Notes under the pieces: generated by a model
Databases searched by the model: none
What the model was told of the DNA's origin: nothing
What the model saw: the letters and a program-made list of their open reading frames with translations, nothing else
Position numbers and translations under genes: made by a program
Part shown: one piece after another, positions 43,387-52,639 of the stretch
Layout of the letters: each line of letters begins with the position of its first letter
Position numbering within the stretch: the stretch's first letter is position 1
Source: Legionella shakespearei DSM 23087
Lineage (GTDB): Bacteria; Pseudomonadota; Gammaproteobacteria; Legionellales; Legionellaceae
Direction: 5' to 3'
Length of the DNA: 64,000 nucleotides
NCBI RefSeq assembly: GCF_000373765.1
Contig: NZ_KB892382.1
Span: 62,001-126,000, forward strand

Positions 43387-43782
43387 ATGAGTCTCAGAAA
43401 CCAATTAATAGACTGAAACAGGTATGGGCTCAGCACTTACTTAAGGTTTTTTTATTCTATTTGTAGCCCGGCCTGCTTGCAGCCGGGAATTGACGCTCGT
43501 TACACAGAGGAAGTTCTAACTAAGTCTCCATTCCCGGCTGCAAGCAGACCGGGCTACGAAAACATTAAGTGCTATTCGGGTCATGCCTTGAAATTTGAAC
43601 TCCTCTTCGTTGTGTGGGCAAAAAAATACTATTAAAAGCAAAGTAAGGTTAAATATCCGTGGATGACCACGATTAAATAAGATACACCCCTGAGATAAAA
43701 TGGCCACTGGATTGATGTACCGCTGCGGATGCAAGTCTTGAATCAAGTCAGTACAGCCATAGTTAATGAGAGGAAAATTTCG
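43387..43782. other. Intergenic region (396 bp) with family B repeat
   Basis: Contains one family B repeat (43463-43557) and the presumed promoter of the next gene. An in-frame ATG at 43729 lies upstream of the start I prefer, without a matching ribosome site. Confidence 0.6.
43463..43557. repeat. Family B inverted repeat
   Basis: GTAGCCCGGCCTGCTTGCAG ... CTGCAAGCAGACCGGGCTAC; the loop (GACGCTCGTTACACAGAGGA and on) matches, in reverse, the loop of the copy at 61842-61935. Confidence 0.9.
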
Positions 43783-45033
43783 ATGTTACCAGATCTAGCT
43801 CCAACTAATTTAGCAATAAGCACTACAACTAATAGTGTAGCCCCTACTATTCCTGAGCCCTTCATTGTAATTTCTAACCTTATTGGACATATGCATAAAG
43901 AGTATCAATCCCGAATAATGACTGAGATCATAAACAGGAATGTCATGGCCATTGCAGAAGAATATGCTCAAAGAAAAAGCATTGAATGTGCTGAGCGGTA
44001 TATAGATGCATTGGATAAGGCTTTAGTAGAGCTTAATTTTATAATGGCGGAACTGGATAGCGATTTAATTAATCAGTATATAAAACAGATTAGAGAGAAA
44101 AAAATTCAACTTGTTCTGGATATTGATAAACTAAATATAGCGTTTATGCCATCTTCTTATTTTAGGAACATATCCATTGGGAACATGAAAGACTATCTGG
44201 ATAGAATTGAAATTCGCCGACGTCCTAATGTTTTTAGTATAAAAATGACTGACTCGGGATATTTCGAGTTATTTCCCCCAGAAACGTTCGAATATGAAGT
44301 TATTAATTATATGAACGAACTTATTCCTATTGAAACTAAACCTTTTTTTATGAATCTATATTTAGTGGGTTATCCTTATTTGTTAACTACCAGGCATGAA
44401 CGGTTTTCTCAAGCAACAAAAGAATTTAGTATTTTCTGCACTTGTATCAAAAATCAAGAACAACCTCAAAGTGATTTAAAAACTACTATTTTTATTATTA
44501 ATCATCACGGCCAAATATTCCGGTTTCCGCAAAGCCTACAGATTTTCTCAGGTATTTCCATTCAATCCAGGGAATATTTAAAAACACTATACCAGGTCAG
44601 TGATGTCCTAAAGAATTCCGCTCATCAGTATTCTGCTGAAGAATTTGCTGCGTTTAGTTTTGTTTTAAACCATGACCTGATTCCTGATGCCATGCAAGAA
44701 CGGGTTGCCATGTTGCGACAAAATGTTCAACACAATCTGGAAGATAAAACAAAAGCAGAGCAGGCATTAAAAATTTATGCGGAAGAAGCTGAAGTTTTTA
44801 TAGCATATTTAAGCACTTTAACTGATTACGATGATTTTTATAAAATAAAAATGCAGAGTGTTAAAGAGGAATTACGCTGTTCTTTTAAGTCATATGATGA
44901 GTACTATAGTTGCGCACTGCCTGAAGAACACTCTTTCGGCTTTTTTTCTAAAGTGCTCACGTTCTTTTCAAAGAGTTCCTTTTCATCCAGACAGGAAGTG
45001 AGTTGCAATAATCCGTCAATTACTAAAATGTAA
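43783..45033 (+). CDS. Hypothetical protein, unknown function
   Basis: 416 residues from ATG 43783, chosen for GAGAGGA at 43768-43774. No signal peptide. The first third is helical (H-M-H-K-E-Y-Q-S-R-I-M-T-E-I), the centre has mixed secondary structure with aromatic residues (Y-F-E-L-F-P-P-E-T-F-E-Y), and the end is helical with a Ser/Phe-rich tail (F-F-S-K-S-S-F-S-S-R). I do not recognise a domain. Its isolated position and lack of known relatives suggest an accessory gene, perhaps an effector. Confidence 0.65.
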   Translation: MLPDLAPTNLAISTTTNSVAPTIPEPFIVISNLIGHMHKEYQSRIMTEIINRNVMAIAEEYAQRKSIECAERYIDALDKALVELNFIMAELDSDLINQYIKQIREKKIQLVLDIDKLNIAFMPSSYFRNISIGNMKDYLDRIEIRRRPNVFSIKMTDSGYFELFPPETFEYEVINYMNELIPIETKPFFMNLYLVGYPYLLTTRHERFSQATKEFSIFCTCIKNQEQPQSDLKTTIFIINHHGQIFRFPQSLQIFSGISIQSREYLKTLYQVSDVLKNSAHQYSAEEFAAFSFVLNHDLIPDAMQERVAMLRQNVQHNLEDKTKAEQALKIYAEEAEVFIAYLSTLTDYDDFYKIKMQSVKEELRCSFKSYDEYYSCALPEEHSFGFFSKVLTFFSKSSFSSRQEVSCNNPSITKM

Positions 45034-45222
45034 GGATCAATGGAATGGTTTTGATTGATGTTACCAGGAAATCAATCGAGTCGTACCATAATCCTTTATT
45101 TTCTGTTTAATTATTGAGCGCACGGTGTTTTTAAATTATAATTAGGTGATTATATTAACTTCTTATGGGTGCAATGCGGCATCTATAAAGAGGTAGATTC
45201 TGCGAACACTGGAGTGAAGTTG

Positions 45223-45669
45223 ATGAAACCTGAGCGTTTATTAGCAAAATATAGTTTATTCCAAAATGATACATCGGAAGAACAATATATAAAAATGAAA
45301 GATGCTTTTGGTCTTTTATTAAATAGAACGGCAGAACGTTGCAGAAAATATTGCCAACACAGGAGTGATCAGGAACGTTACGCAAGTGTGTGTGATGCTG
45401 CTGTCCCTGGACTAATTGCCAGGAGAGCCATGATTGATTCTTCAATAGATCGTGTGCTGCTTGAATTAGAAAAAATCGATGCACTTAACCGTGTTGATGA
45501 AAAGATTGCTGCCATTAAAGTTTATGCAAAAGGATTGGCAGAAACACCATTTAACGCATTATTTATGGTGATTTTGTCAGGGGAGCTAAAGAAACGTTGG
45601 CTTCCCATGGCAGAAGATCCAATTCCCACTGCAGAATTTAATGCATCAAATAATCTAACCATGTTTTGA
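45223..45669 (+). CDS. Hypothetical helical protein
   Basis: 148 residues from ATG 45223 (GGAG at 45211-45214). Mostly alpha-helical (Y-I-K-M-K-D-A-F-G-L-L-L-N-R, then S-I-D-R-V-L-L-E-L-E-K-I-D-A-L). No signal peptide, domain or enzyme motif was recognised. It follows the 43783 gene by 189 bp on the same strand; a joint role is possible only by position. Confidence 0.55.
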   Translation: MKPERLLAKYSLFQNDTSEEQYIKMKDAFGLLLNRTAERCRKYCQHRSDQERYASVCDAAVPGLIARRAMIDSSIDRVLLELEKIDALNRVDEKIAAIKVYAKGLAETPFNALFMVILSGELKKRWLPMAEDPIPTAEFNASNNLTMF

Positions 45670-45706
45670 ACAAATCAATGGATCAGGACAGAAGCCAGTA
45701 TTACTG

Positions 45707-45799
45707 TTCCGCTTCCTGACGGTCGCGGCTCGGTTTTCGTGCGTTCGTATATACTTCATCGTGCACCGGAAACCGAGCCGCGACCGTGAGGAAGCGGAA
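45707..45799. repeat. Family C inverted repeat
   Basis: TTCCGCTTCCTGACGGTCGC ... GCGACCGTGAGGAAGCGGAA, in the opposite orientation by its loop and flanks (TTTTTGTTGCGGCACAAAGC after). A fragment of family B (GTAGCCCGGTCTGCT) follows at 45832. It lies between convergent genes. Confidence 0.9.
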
Positions 45800-45858
45800 T
45801 TTTTGTTGCGGCACAAAGCCTGATTTAGTACGTAGCCCGGTCTGCTCATTGATTTCTT

Positions 45859-47292
45859 TTAAAAGCCACCACCTGTTGTGAATCCTCCATCACTGCTGCC
45901 ACCGCCGTTTCCGCGTGAAGTTCCACCACCCCAGTTTCTCGGGAATGGAAAGTGCCAGGTTCCCTGGCGCTGTTCAAAACCGCCACTGCCAAAACCAGGG
46001 TTTGCTTCTATTTTTCTGTAACGCTGTTCCCGTTGTATGGTGCTCCACAGGATACTTGCGCTGATCATTCCCTGAAGAAATTGGTTTAACTGCATCGCCA
46101 GTCCTTCTGAATTGATAAATTCAGAGTGAATGCTATCAAAATGTTGTTGTTTGAAGCGGTTTCGAATGTCTTGCAGCTCCCGCATCCGTTCCAGGTAGCG
46201 TTGCTGAACCCGTTTGTTATCCGTTACACTTTGCTGAATTTGTTGCGTTGTCACTTTGGTGGCATCCATTTCCTGGACCAGAAGATCGTCTTCCGTGGTG
46301 GTTGTGGCTCGGGCATAATCCTGCAAGACCTGAACAGGTTCCTGCTCAAATGTGCTGCTTAAGATCTTAATTGCCTCCTTGAAAGGGGCATCATCCCCAG
46401 AAGAAAATGCGCTTTGCTCCATTTCCAGCGCCTGTAAATGCTTTTCTGCATCTTCAATCTGATGATCGCACTGATCGAGCTTTTCCTGAGCCTGCTGCAT
46501 GGATTTTTTTAATTCTGGAATGCCATCCTCCTCCGCTGCTTTTTTTTCGAGAGCAATGAGTTCAGCAAATGCCAGATCGGCTGCTGAAAGTAAGCGCTGG
46601 GCATGTTCGCTTAATCGTTTGGGTATTTCCAGCAACATGGCATAATTTGGCCGGGCTTTATCAAAATCACACAAGCGTGCTACCCATTTGTCCAGAAATC
46701 GTATGAATGGGTTGGCTTTGTATTGACTGGTTCCATAGCTACGTTGCCATAAGTACATGAATAACTGCTCATTTTCATAAGGTTTACCCTTTTGTTCACG
46801 TGCTGATTGTGCCTGTTGCATTTTGTCATCTGCATGTTTGGCAACGCGCGCCGCTGTTTCTGCTTTCTCCAACTGAGCCAGATAAGCAGGTTCGCCTTTA
46901 AGGCGGTTTTGCGTTGCTGCTTCTGCGGTGTCCAGACGTTCCGTTGCTTGTATGGTCAGGGCATGAAGTTGGGCTCGTTGTTGATGATGATCGTTCATTT
47001 GAACTTTCGTTGACTTGATTTGCTCTTGTAGCATGTGGATGGCTTTGACTCGCTCTTTCAAAATCTCATCGACACGTTGGCTGACCCTATCCAGGCCAAG
47101 CGACAATTCACCGCTTAACACGTTATCCAGGCGAATTTTTGCCATGCGTTTATAGCGTTCGGCTTGCATGGTTTGCAGCGCAACGAGTTTCTGGCTTTGT
47201 GTATTGTTCTGTTGGTCAATAGTCTGGATTTGTGAGTGAATCACGTCTATCCCTTTATCTATGGACAACAATATTTGACTGCCACTCTGCAT
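45859..47292 (-). CDS. Coiled-coil protein with Gly-rich tail, third gene of a three-gene operon
   Basis: 477 residues from ATG 47292 (AAGGA before it; an upstream ATG at 47310 overlaps the previous gene). Long coiled-coil segments (residues 15-130, 240-400: E-K-A-A-E-E-D-G-I-P-E-L-K-K-S-M-Q-Q-A-Q-E-K-L) and a Gly/Ser-rich C-terminal tail (W-G-G-G-T-S-R-G-N-G-G-G-S-S-D-G-G-F). No signal peptide or membrane helix. It overlaps or abuts the DUF6384-like gene. It probably works with the two genes before it; its function is unknown. Confidence 0.75.
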   Translation of the reverse strand: MQSGSQILLSIDKGIDVIHSQIQTIDQQNNTQSQKLVALQTMQAERYKRMAKIRLDNVLSGELSLGLDRVSQRVDEILKERVKAIHMLQEQIKSTKVQMNDHHQQRAQLHALTIQATERLDTAEAATQNRLKGEPAYLAQLEKAETAARVAKHADDKMQQAQSAREQKGKPYENEQLFMYLWQRSYGTSQYKANPFIRFLDKWVARLCDFDKARPNYAMLLEIPKRLSEHAQRLLSAADLAFAELIALEKKAAEEDGIPELKKSMQQAQEKLDQCDHQIEDAEKHLQALEMEQSAFSSGDDAPFKEAIKILSSTFEQEPVQVLQDYARATTTTEDDLLVQEMDATKVTTQQIQQSVTDNKRVQQRYLERMRELQDIRNRFKQQHFDSIHSEFINSEGLAMQLNQFLQGMISASILWSTIQREQRYRKIEANPGFGSGGFEQRQGTWHFPFPRNWGGGTSRGNGGGSSDGGFTTGGGF

Positions 47293-47303
47293 GATCACGT
47301 TCC

Positions 47304-48215
47304 TTACCATGAGGTAATTGTTCCGCCGGGTGTTTGCATACGATATTCCGGTTTCAGATAACCTTTCTTTTTAATACCAAAAATATTATTTTGAATGATG
47401 CCATCGTCCTTTTTATCGGCGGCTATGCGATCAAACAATGATTGATCCACCCGTATGCCCCATTTGTTGACGGAGTAGGTCTTGCCATCTTCTTCATTCA
47501 CAATAGGGAGTGTGAGCACCTGGCCTTTGGGAGTCACGGCTTCCACAATAATGTAATAATTCCTTGCCTGAGTGTTAATATTGGGAATTCGCCACACCCC
47601 ACTGCGCTCTCCTTGTCGGGATACAATACGTAGTACGTATTCACTGTTCAGATCCGCCAGCAATTGTTTCATCTGTTCCAGGGCAACCGTAGCAGACTTA
47701 CTGTCCTTTTTGCTCAGATCCAGCTTGCCTTGCTCAAGTAACGAGGTGGCTTCTTCCAGTGCCATAGGGACTTTCGTCTGTGTTTTGATTTGCTGATAAT
47801 AAGCATCCAATTGCTGAGGCAATTCGGCGAATTTATGTTCGGCAGGTTTCACGACAAGGAAAAAGTACAGACACCACAGTAATACGATGGCTGCCAGGCC
47901 TGCCAGCCCGATTTTACCCCACTTACCCCTGCGGATATAGAGTGAAGCCAACCAGGTATTGAAGTTCTTCGCTGGCGGTGTATAAACAAACCGGCCTTCT
48001 TTTAAGGATTCAACACCTTGTTCAAGCACCTCATCCGGAACCGTGATGCCCTGTGATCTATAGATTTGTCTTAATCGTTCAATCATTAGTTTATCGCGAT
48101 CTTCGGAATTCAGCTCCCTGTCGACTAACAACTGTTGATAACGCAGGGTATCAACGACATCCATCGCCAACATAATGTCATCCAGTGGAGCTTTCTCTTG
48201 AGTATCCTCGGCCAT
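47304..48215 (-). CDS. DUF6384-like single-pass membrane protein
   Basis: 303 residues. The N-terminal cytosolic part (D-D-I-M-L-A-M-D-V-V-D-T-L-R-Y, then L-R-Q-I-Y-R-S-Q-G-I) is followed by one membrane helix near residues 100-120 (L-A-A-I-V-L-L-W-C-L-Y-F-F-L-V-V), a coiled coil, and a C-terminal extracytoplasmic beta domain (R-S-G-V-W-R-I-P-N... Y-Y-I-I-V-E-A-V). This matches my recollection of DUF6384, a family found in operons with TelA-like proteins. It lies 3 bp after the first gene of the operon. Function unknown. Confidence 0.75.
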   Translation of the reverse strand: MAEDTQEKAPLDDIMLAMDVVDTLRYQQLLVDRELNSEDRDKLMIERLRQIYRSQGITVPDEVLEQGVESLKEGRFVYTPPAKNFNTWLASLYIRRGKWGKIGLAGLAAIVLLWCLYFFLVVKPAEHKFAELPQQLDAYYQQIKTQTKVPMALEEATSLLEQGKLDLSKKDSKSATVALEQMKQLLADLNSEYVLRIVSRQGERSGVWRIPNINTQARNYYIIVEAVTPKGQVLTLPIVNEEDGKTYSVNKWGIRVDQSLFDRIAADKKDDGIIQNNIFGIKKKGYLKPEYRMQTPGGTITSW

Positions 48216-48218
48216 GTT

Positions 48219-49415
48219 TTATCCATTACTCTCTTTGCTTTGCTGCGGGAATTCAAGCGGCAATGCTTTGCCTTCATCCACCAATCGAGCCAGACGCTGC
48301 TTTCCATCTTCCACAGCCGTGCGGATCTCTTCTGCGTTTTTTGTGCTTAGGGTGCGCATTTCATTGATGATTTCAAAGGAGTGCTCTTGGTATCGGATGA
48401 CGGAATCCACCAGCTTTTTGACCGCATCCACCCGAATCGTAGGACCATAACCCGCTTTCAAGGCTTCTTCTTGTACTTTCCCACCAATTTCAGCCAAATC
48501 TTCCATGCTTTTGCTAATGCCTTCTTTCATCGCATTTAAAGTTTTAGTGCTTTCATACAAGCCATGCAAACCGGTAAACGAAGCGTTGAGTGCCGTCAGA
48601 ACCGTTTCATTGGTGCCAAAAAAGCTGATTGCCTGCTGATAAACCCGTTCTTTTGCATTAGTAGTTTGTAATAAGCGAGCCATAATGACTTCAGAGGAAT
48701 GATAATTTATGGTTAAGTTATCGGATAAGTCTTTAGCAATTTGATAGCGACGATCATGATACTGAAAAACTCTTATTTTCTCATCACGAGCCAATTCCAG
48801 TTTCGCTCTCGCAGCCAAATCATCCCCTTTAAAATCAGCAACCGCTTTCACCGCTTTTTCAAGATCGGCCTTGGCTTTTGCCAATTCTTTTTCCGCTTTT
48901 TTTAACACGTCCAGCGCCAACACCTCTGACTCTTTCAGAGCGCCGCGAAAATCCTGATAGGCATTTAAAATGACGTGTTCCCGTTTAATTTGATCTTTCG
49001 AGTCAGCAGCAACATCAAGGTAGGTGTGTTTGATTTTTTCAAAACGCTGAGAGATATCGCCTCGTGAGACCTTCATCCAGATATTGGAAATTCGCTCCAT
49101 GGTATCAATTTTACCATCATCAAGCTGCATGACCATTTTTTTCGCGTCATCACGAATACTGTTGAATGAATTGGTAATCTCTTCATAGCGCTGTCCCAGT
49201 TGCATGCCGCTGATTTGTTCTCTTACCACCTCGTTAAACAACGATGCCTGGCTAAGTGTTCGAGCAATCGCCAGAGTTTTTTCTTCATCGAGATCTGATA
49301 TTTGATTGATTAAATCAACAATGGGAGCCTCATTTGATTTTTCAGGAACTAAACTAAGATCACGAAGTTGATTAAGTGCGGCATCCAGATATTTCAAGGG
49401 TTGCATGGTATTCAT
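48219..49415 (-). CDS. TelA-like coiled-coil protein, first gene of a three-gene operon
   Basis: 398 residues from ATG 49415, picked for CAGGAG at spacing 9; the frame is open 16 codons further. It is almost entirely alpha-helical, with coiled coils (E-K-E-L-A-K-A-K-A-D-L-E-K-A-V-K-A) and a TelA-like end (N-E-T-V-L-T-A-L-N-A-S-F-T-G-L, then R-V-D-A-V-K-K-L-V-D). The resemblance to tellurite-resistance TelA is suggestive only. With the two following genes it forms a compact operon 3-11 bp apart. Confidence 0.7.
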   Translation of the reverse strand: MNTMQPLKYLDAALNQLRDLSLVPEKSNEAPIVDLINQISDLDEEKTLAIARTLSQASLFNEVVREQISGMQLGQRYEEITNSFNSIRDDAKKMVMQLDDGKIDTMERISNIWMKVSRGDISQRFEKIKHTYLDVAADSKDQIKREHVILNAYQDFRGALKESEVLALDVLKKAEKELAKAKADLEKAVKAVADFKGDDLAARAKLELARDEKIRVFQYHDRRYQIAKDLSDNLTINYHSSEVIMARLLQTTNAKERVYQQAISFFGTNETVLTALNASFTGLHGLYESTKTLNAMKEGISKSMEDLAEIGGKVQEEALKAGYGPTIRVDAVKKLVDSVIRYQEHSFEIINEMRTLSTKNAEEIRTAVEDGKQRLARLVDEGKALPLEFPQQSKESNG

Positions 49416-49759
49416 AGAATAAGACTCCTGTCCGTTTTCATCGCGTGTACGATGTATTTCCAATTAATAGTGAGAAAATCAAACAAAGTGATTTCAATTA
49501 AATATAGCAAAAAAATAGCCACACGCAGAAATGAGGTGGTTTAGAGTCGGGGTTAACTGCCAGATAATGATCGTAGGGTGAGTGATTTAAAATAAGTGTA
49601 GCCTTGATGCAGCGATAGCGTAATCAAGGTTTTCATGCAGCAAGGCTACAGTTTTTTATATATTTTAATCAATCTTCTTATCCATAACTCGCGTTAAGTT
49701 AATACTTATAAGGAAAAATGCATTATAATCATTATCCATAATCTACTGATCAACAGCAC
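49416..49759. other. Intergenic region (344 bp) between divergent operon and murB
   Basis: Holds a family D palindrome (49598-49649) and an AT-rich stretch with candidate promoters for both sides. No gene seen. Confidence 0.6.
49598..49649. repeat. Family D palindrome, short form
   Basis: GTAGCCTTGATGCAGCGATA GCGTAATCAAGG ... GCAGCAAGGCTAC. The right arm is shortened compared with the copy at 52640-52733. Confidence 0.8.
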
Positions 49760-50779
49760 ATGATGAACCTTCAAGAGAATGTGAGTTTAACCCACTTAAA
49801 TACATTGCAACTAGAATCAACTGCATCCCATTATGTCGTGTTAAATCAAATCGAACAGTTAGAGGCAATTCGTTCAGTTCTCTCTGACTTTTCGCAGTTC
49901 TTTGTTTTAGGAGGGGGAAGTAATTTAATTGTACCCTCGGCATATCAAGGTTTAGTCATTCATAATCAATTGCGGGGCATCACGATTAATCAAATCGGGC
50001 AAGATCGAATTGTGACGGCAATGGCTGGGGAAAATTGGGATGAGTTTGTGGCTTATTGCACTGAAAATAGGGCTTTTGGGTTAGAAAATCTCAGTTTGAT
50101 TCCAGGTACAGTCGGTGCTTCACCAATTCAGAATATTGGCGCATATGGGGTAGAGGTAAAAGATTTTATTGAAGAAGTTTTAGTTTATGACCTGCAAACT
50201 GCACAACTCCTCAGTCTAAGCAATGATGACTGTAAATTTACTTATAGAAACAGTGTATTAAAAAATAATTCACGTTACATTGTAATCAGCGTTAGTTTTA
50301 AATTATCTGCACAACCGAATCTTAATTTGAGTTATGGAGATGTGGCGGCAAGAATGTCTGCCATTAATGATTCTACTCCCTATGACTTACGTAAAATAAT
50401 TATTGATATCCGCCAAAGTAAATTACCCAATCCGCAAGAGTTGGGAAATGCCGGTAGTTTTTTCCATAATCCTGTTTTACCAGCCAAAAAAGTTCGGGAA
50501 TTGCTTATTCAATATCCAAAACTCCCTCAGTTCCCCACGCCAGATCCAGAGTACATTAAAATTTCTGCGGGTTGGCTTATTGATAATTTAGGACTTAAAG
50601 GATTGCGGCATGACAATGTAGGCGTTTATTCAAAACAAGCATTGGTATTAGTGAATTATGGGGGCGCTTGTCAATCAGAATTACTGGAATTTGCTGGGTG
50701 GATACAAGCTCAAATTAAAGAAAGCTATGATGTGCAACTTAATATCGAACCCATTGTCCTGGCTGAGGAGCGGCAATAG
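49760..50779 (+). CDS. murB: UDP-N-acetylenolpyruvoylglucosamine reductase MurB (type I)
   Basis: 339 residues, the length of E. coli MurB. FAD-site motif V-L-G-G-G-S-N-L-I-V, G-L-E-N-L-S-L-I-P-G-T-V-G-A-S-P-I-Q-N-I-G-A-Y-G-V-E, the catalytic Ser region G-N-A-G-S-F-F-H-N-P, S-A-G-W-L-I and E-P-I-V-L. It reduces UDP-GlcNAc-enolpyruvate in peptidoglycan synthesis. MurB is normally in the division/cell-wall cluster; here it is a lone gene between a DUF6384-type operon and a toxin-antitoxin pair, and it may be a second copy. Confidence 0.95.
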   Translation: MMNLQENVSLTHLNTLQLESTASHYVVLNQIEQLEAIRSVLSDFSQFFVLGGGSNLIVPSAYQGLVIHNQLRGITINQIGQDRIVTAMAGENWDEFVAYCTENRAFGLENLSLIPGTVGASPIQNIGAYGVEVKDFIEEVLVYDLQTAQLLSLSNDDCKFTYRNSVLKNNSRYIVISVSFKLSAQPNLNLSYGDVAARMSAINDSTPYDLRKIIIDIRQSKLPNPQELGNAGSFFHNPVLPAKKVRELLIQYPKLPQFPTPDPEYIKISAGWLIDNLGLKGLRHDNVGVYSKQALVLVNYGGACQSELLEFAGWIQAQIKESYDVQLNIEPIVLAEERQ

Positions 50780-50864
50780 CCTAGTCAGTACAATGCCAAG
50801 GCTTCGAGACAGCGCTACAAAAGCATAATTATCTCTTATTGAGAACGGTCGCCCCTCTTCAGTG

Positions 50865-52061
50865 TTATTTTGTTGCTCGTAAGTCACCAATTCTTTTTGT
50901 AATCATGCGATGCAATAAATTCCTTTTATTTTCAGGCATATCGATTAAATAGAGACTCTGATAATGATTTACAAATCGTGCTATAAGATTATCTAATGTC
51001 GTATTTATTGCCTTTGCGCTTATTTTATAACGCTCCGCAAAATCGATAAATGTTTTTCTCTTAATGTTATCATCACGCCCATCAATTTTAAGAGCCATTT
51101 TGAAGTCACTATAAATAGCGGTGCAAATCAAATCATACAGGGGGGTTAGGGTAATAGTCCCATCTTCCAATGTGTGTAAGCTGATATTTTTCGCGTGCAA
51201 GTCACCGTTGCATATAAGATAGGAAAAGACGTACTGGCGAAGCAAATTTAAAATTTCCAGTTGAGGGGCATTCGTTATTTGCATTAAGGCATCGGCAATT
51301 TGATTAATAGAAATACGATATTTATCAGCAGGATAACGATTTAAAAATTGGCAGGCATCTTCTTGATGTAATTTTATTTGGTTATTCCTGTCAAATCTTT
51401 CTACTAATAGCCCACTGTTGTTGTCCTTATCAGTGACTATCTTAGCCTTTGCTACATCAAAACCACATTTTTTTGCGAGTAGTAAACACTGTAATTCATT
51501 TTGAATTAAATTATTTTTATCTTCCGGATTCAATTTCAAGATATAAGTTTTATCTTTTTTTGCAATATTCAAAGGGAAACTGATCATAGACGCTGAGATT
51601 TTTTCTTGGACTCCGGCTAATGATTTTGTATCCAGGATCAAGCTATCAGGAGCTATTGTTTCTTCAAAGTAAGAGTAAAAATTAACGGCATCTAATCTTG
51701 GAGGAGCATTCACGCCAGTACGCTCATGATCTTCAACGTAAATATCACCTACGCAATCAGTACCTACTGCTGCAAAAAGAGAAAATAAATCATCTTTTGA
51801 CGTTTTAATCTTGCTAATTAATGCATTAAGCCGTCTTCCTTCAGGCAGCAAACCTGCAAAAAAAGGCGGCAAATTATCACCATGGATGACTATATTGGCT
51901 GAGTTTTTAGGAATGCAGTATGAAAAATAAGGTGCTTTAGTATTCTGAATAAAATGGGGATTCAGTTCAAATTCACATCCTTGATTCGTTCTTTGCAGAA
52001 TTCCTGCAAATTCAGAATTTTTTAAAATAATTAACTTGTTGATGTCTTTATAATTATTCAT
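50865..52061 (-). CDS. hipA: HipA-family Ser/Thr kinase toxin, full length
   Basis: 398 residues with all expected parts: N-terminal domain (F-F-A-G-L-L-P-E-G, V-G-T-D-C-V-G-D-I), glycine-rich loop S-L-A-G-V-Q-E-K-I-S, substrate region L-L-V-E-R-F-D-R, catalytic N-G-D-L-H-A-K-N, and the metal-site L-Y-D-L. E. coli HipA phosphorylates GltX and causes persistence. It overlaps hipB by 8 bp. The target here is unknown. Unlike the unit at 7.8 kb, nothing suggests inactivation. Confidence 0.93.
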   Translation of the reverse strand: MNNYKDINKLIILKNSEFAGILQRTNQGCEFELNPHFIQNTKAPYFSYCIPKNSANIVIHGDNLPPFFAGLLPEGRRLNALISKIKTSKDDLFSLFAAVGTDCVGDIYVEDHERTGVNAPPRLDAVNFYSYFEETIAPDSLILDTKSLAGVQEKISASMISFPLNIAKKDKTYILKLNPEDKNNLIQNELQCLLLAKKCGFDVAKAKIVTDKDNNSGLLVERFDRNNQIKLHQEDACQFLNRYPADKYRISINQIADALMQITNAPQLEILNLLRQYVFSYLICNGDLHAKNISLHTLEDGTITLTPLYDLICTAIYSDFKMALKIDGRDDNIKRKTFIDFAERYKISAKAINTTLDNLIARFVNHYQSLYLIDMPENKRNLLHRMITKRIGDLRATK

Positions 52062-52302
52062 TTGGATTCACCAAGCCTGATGAGCCTCGCTCTATCACAA
52101 GCTGTAATCCCAGAATCTGCAGGACATCTATAATCTTGCCTATTTGAGCTGTTTTTTTTCCCCGTTCAATCTGACTTACAAAATTAATACTGGTATTGGA
52201 TAGTTCCGCCAACTGGGTTTGCGTGAGCCGTCTTCGCTTGCGTTCCCTTTCAATAGCTTGACCAAGAATGACGATTTGTTGATGTGGCAGGTTATTTTTC
52301 AT
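52054..52302 (-). CDS. hipB: HipB-family HTH antitoxin
   Basis: 82 residues from ATG 52302: HTH R-L-T-Q-T-Q-L-A-E-L-S-N-T-S-I-N-F-V-S-Q-I-E-R-G-K followed by I-I-D-V-L-Q-I-L-G-L-Q-L. It should neutralise HipA and repress the operon. The open frame extends upstream to 52407 but those codons are AT-rich operator and promoter sequence. Order hipB-hipA with coupling. Confidence 0.9.
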   Translation of the reverse strand: MKNNLPHQQIVILGQAIERERKRRRLTQTQLAELSNTSINFVSQIERGKKTAQIGKIIDVLQILGLQLVIERGSSGLVNPNE

Positions 52303-52314
52303 ATTCTCGTGTGA

Positions 52315-52350
52315 ATTTATGTATGATTTATTATTTATTATAACATAAAT
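52315..52350 (-). promoter_or_regulatory. Candidate hipBA operator and promoter
   Basis: Half-sites ATTTATGT (52315-52322) and ACATAAAT (52343-52350) form an inverted repeat 20 bp apart. A minus-strand -10 TATAAT lies at 52337-52342, between them. The placement suits HipB autorepression. The half-sites differ from those of the 7.5-kb unit. Confidence 0.5.
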
Positions 52351-52480
52351 CTTATTTTTTTCACTTGTACGGATGAAAAAATGTAGTTTTATATAAATTA
52401 TAGTCATTTAAAATTTGTTATTCACTCGATCGAGTTAAAATAGCTCTTTTCCTTTTGCTACAAGGAATTCAAAAGCAAAG

Positions 52481-52573
52481 TTCCGCTTCCTCACGGTCGC
52501 GGCTCGGTTTTCGTGTTTTCGTATTTACTTCATCGTGCATCGAAAACCGAGCCGCGACTGTAAAGGAGCGGAA
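52481..52573. repeat. Family C inverted repeat
   Basis: TTCCGCTTCCTCACGGTCGC ... CGCGACTGTAAAGGAGCGGAA, diverged in the right arm. The following TTTTTGTTGAGGCACGGAGC shows the same flank as other family C copies. Confidence 0.88.
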
Positions 52574-52639
52574 TTTTTGTTGAGGCACGGAGCCTGGGGC
52601 ACTGCTTTTTTATCAAGAACCAAGGGCTGATATTAAACT

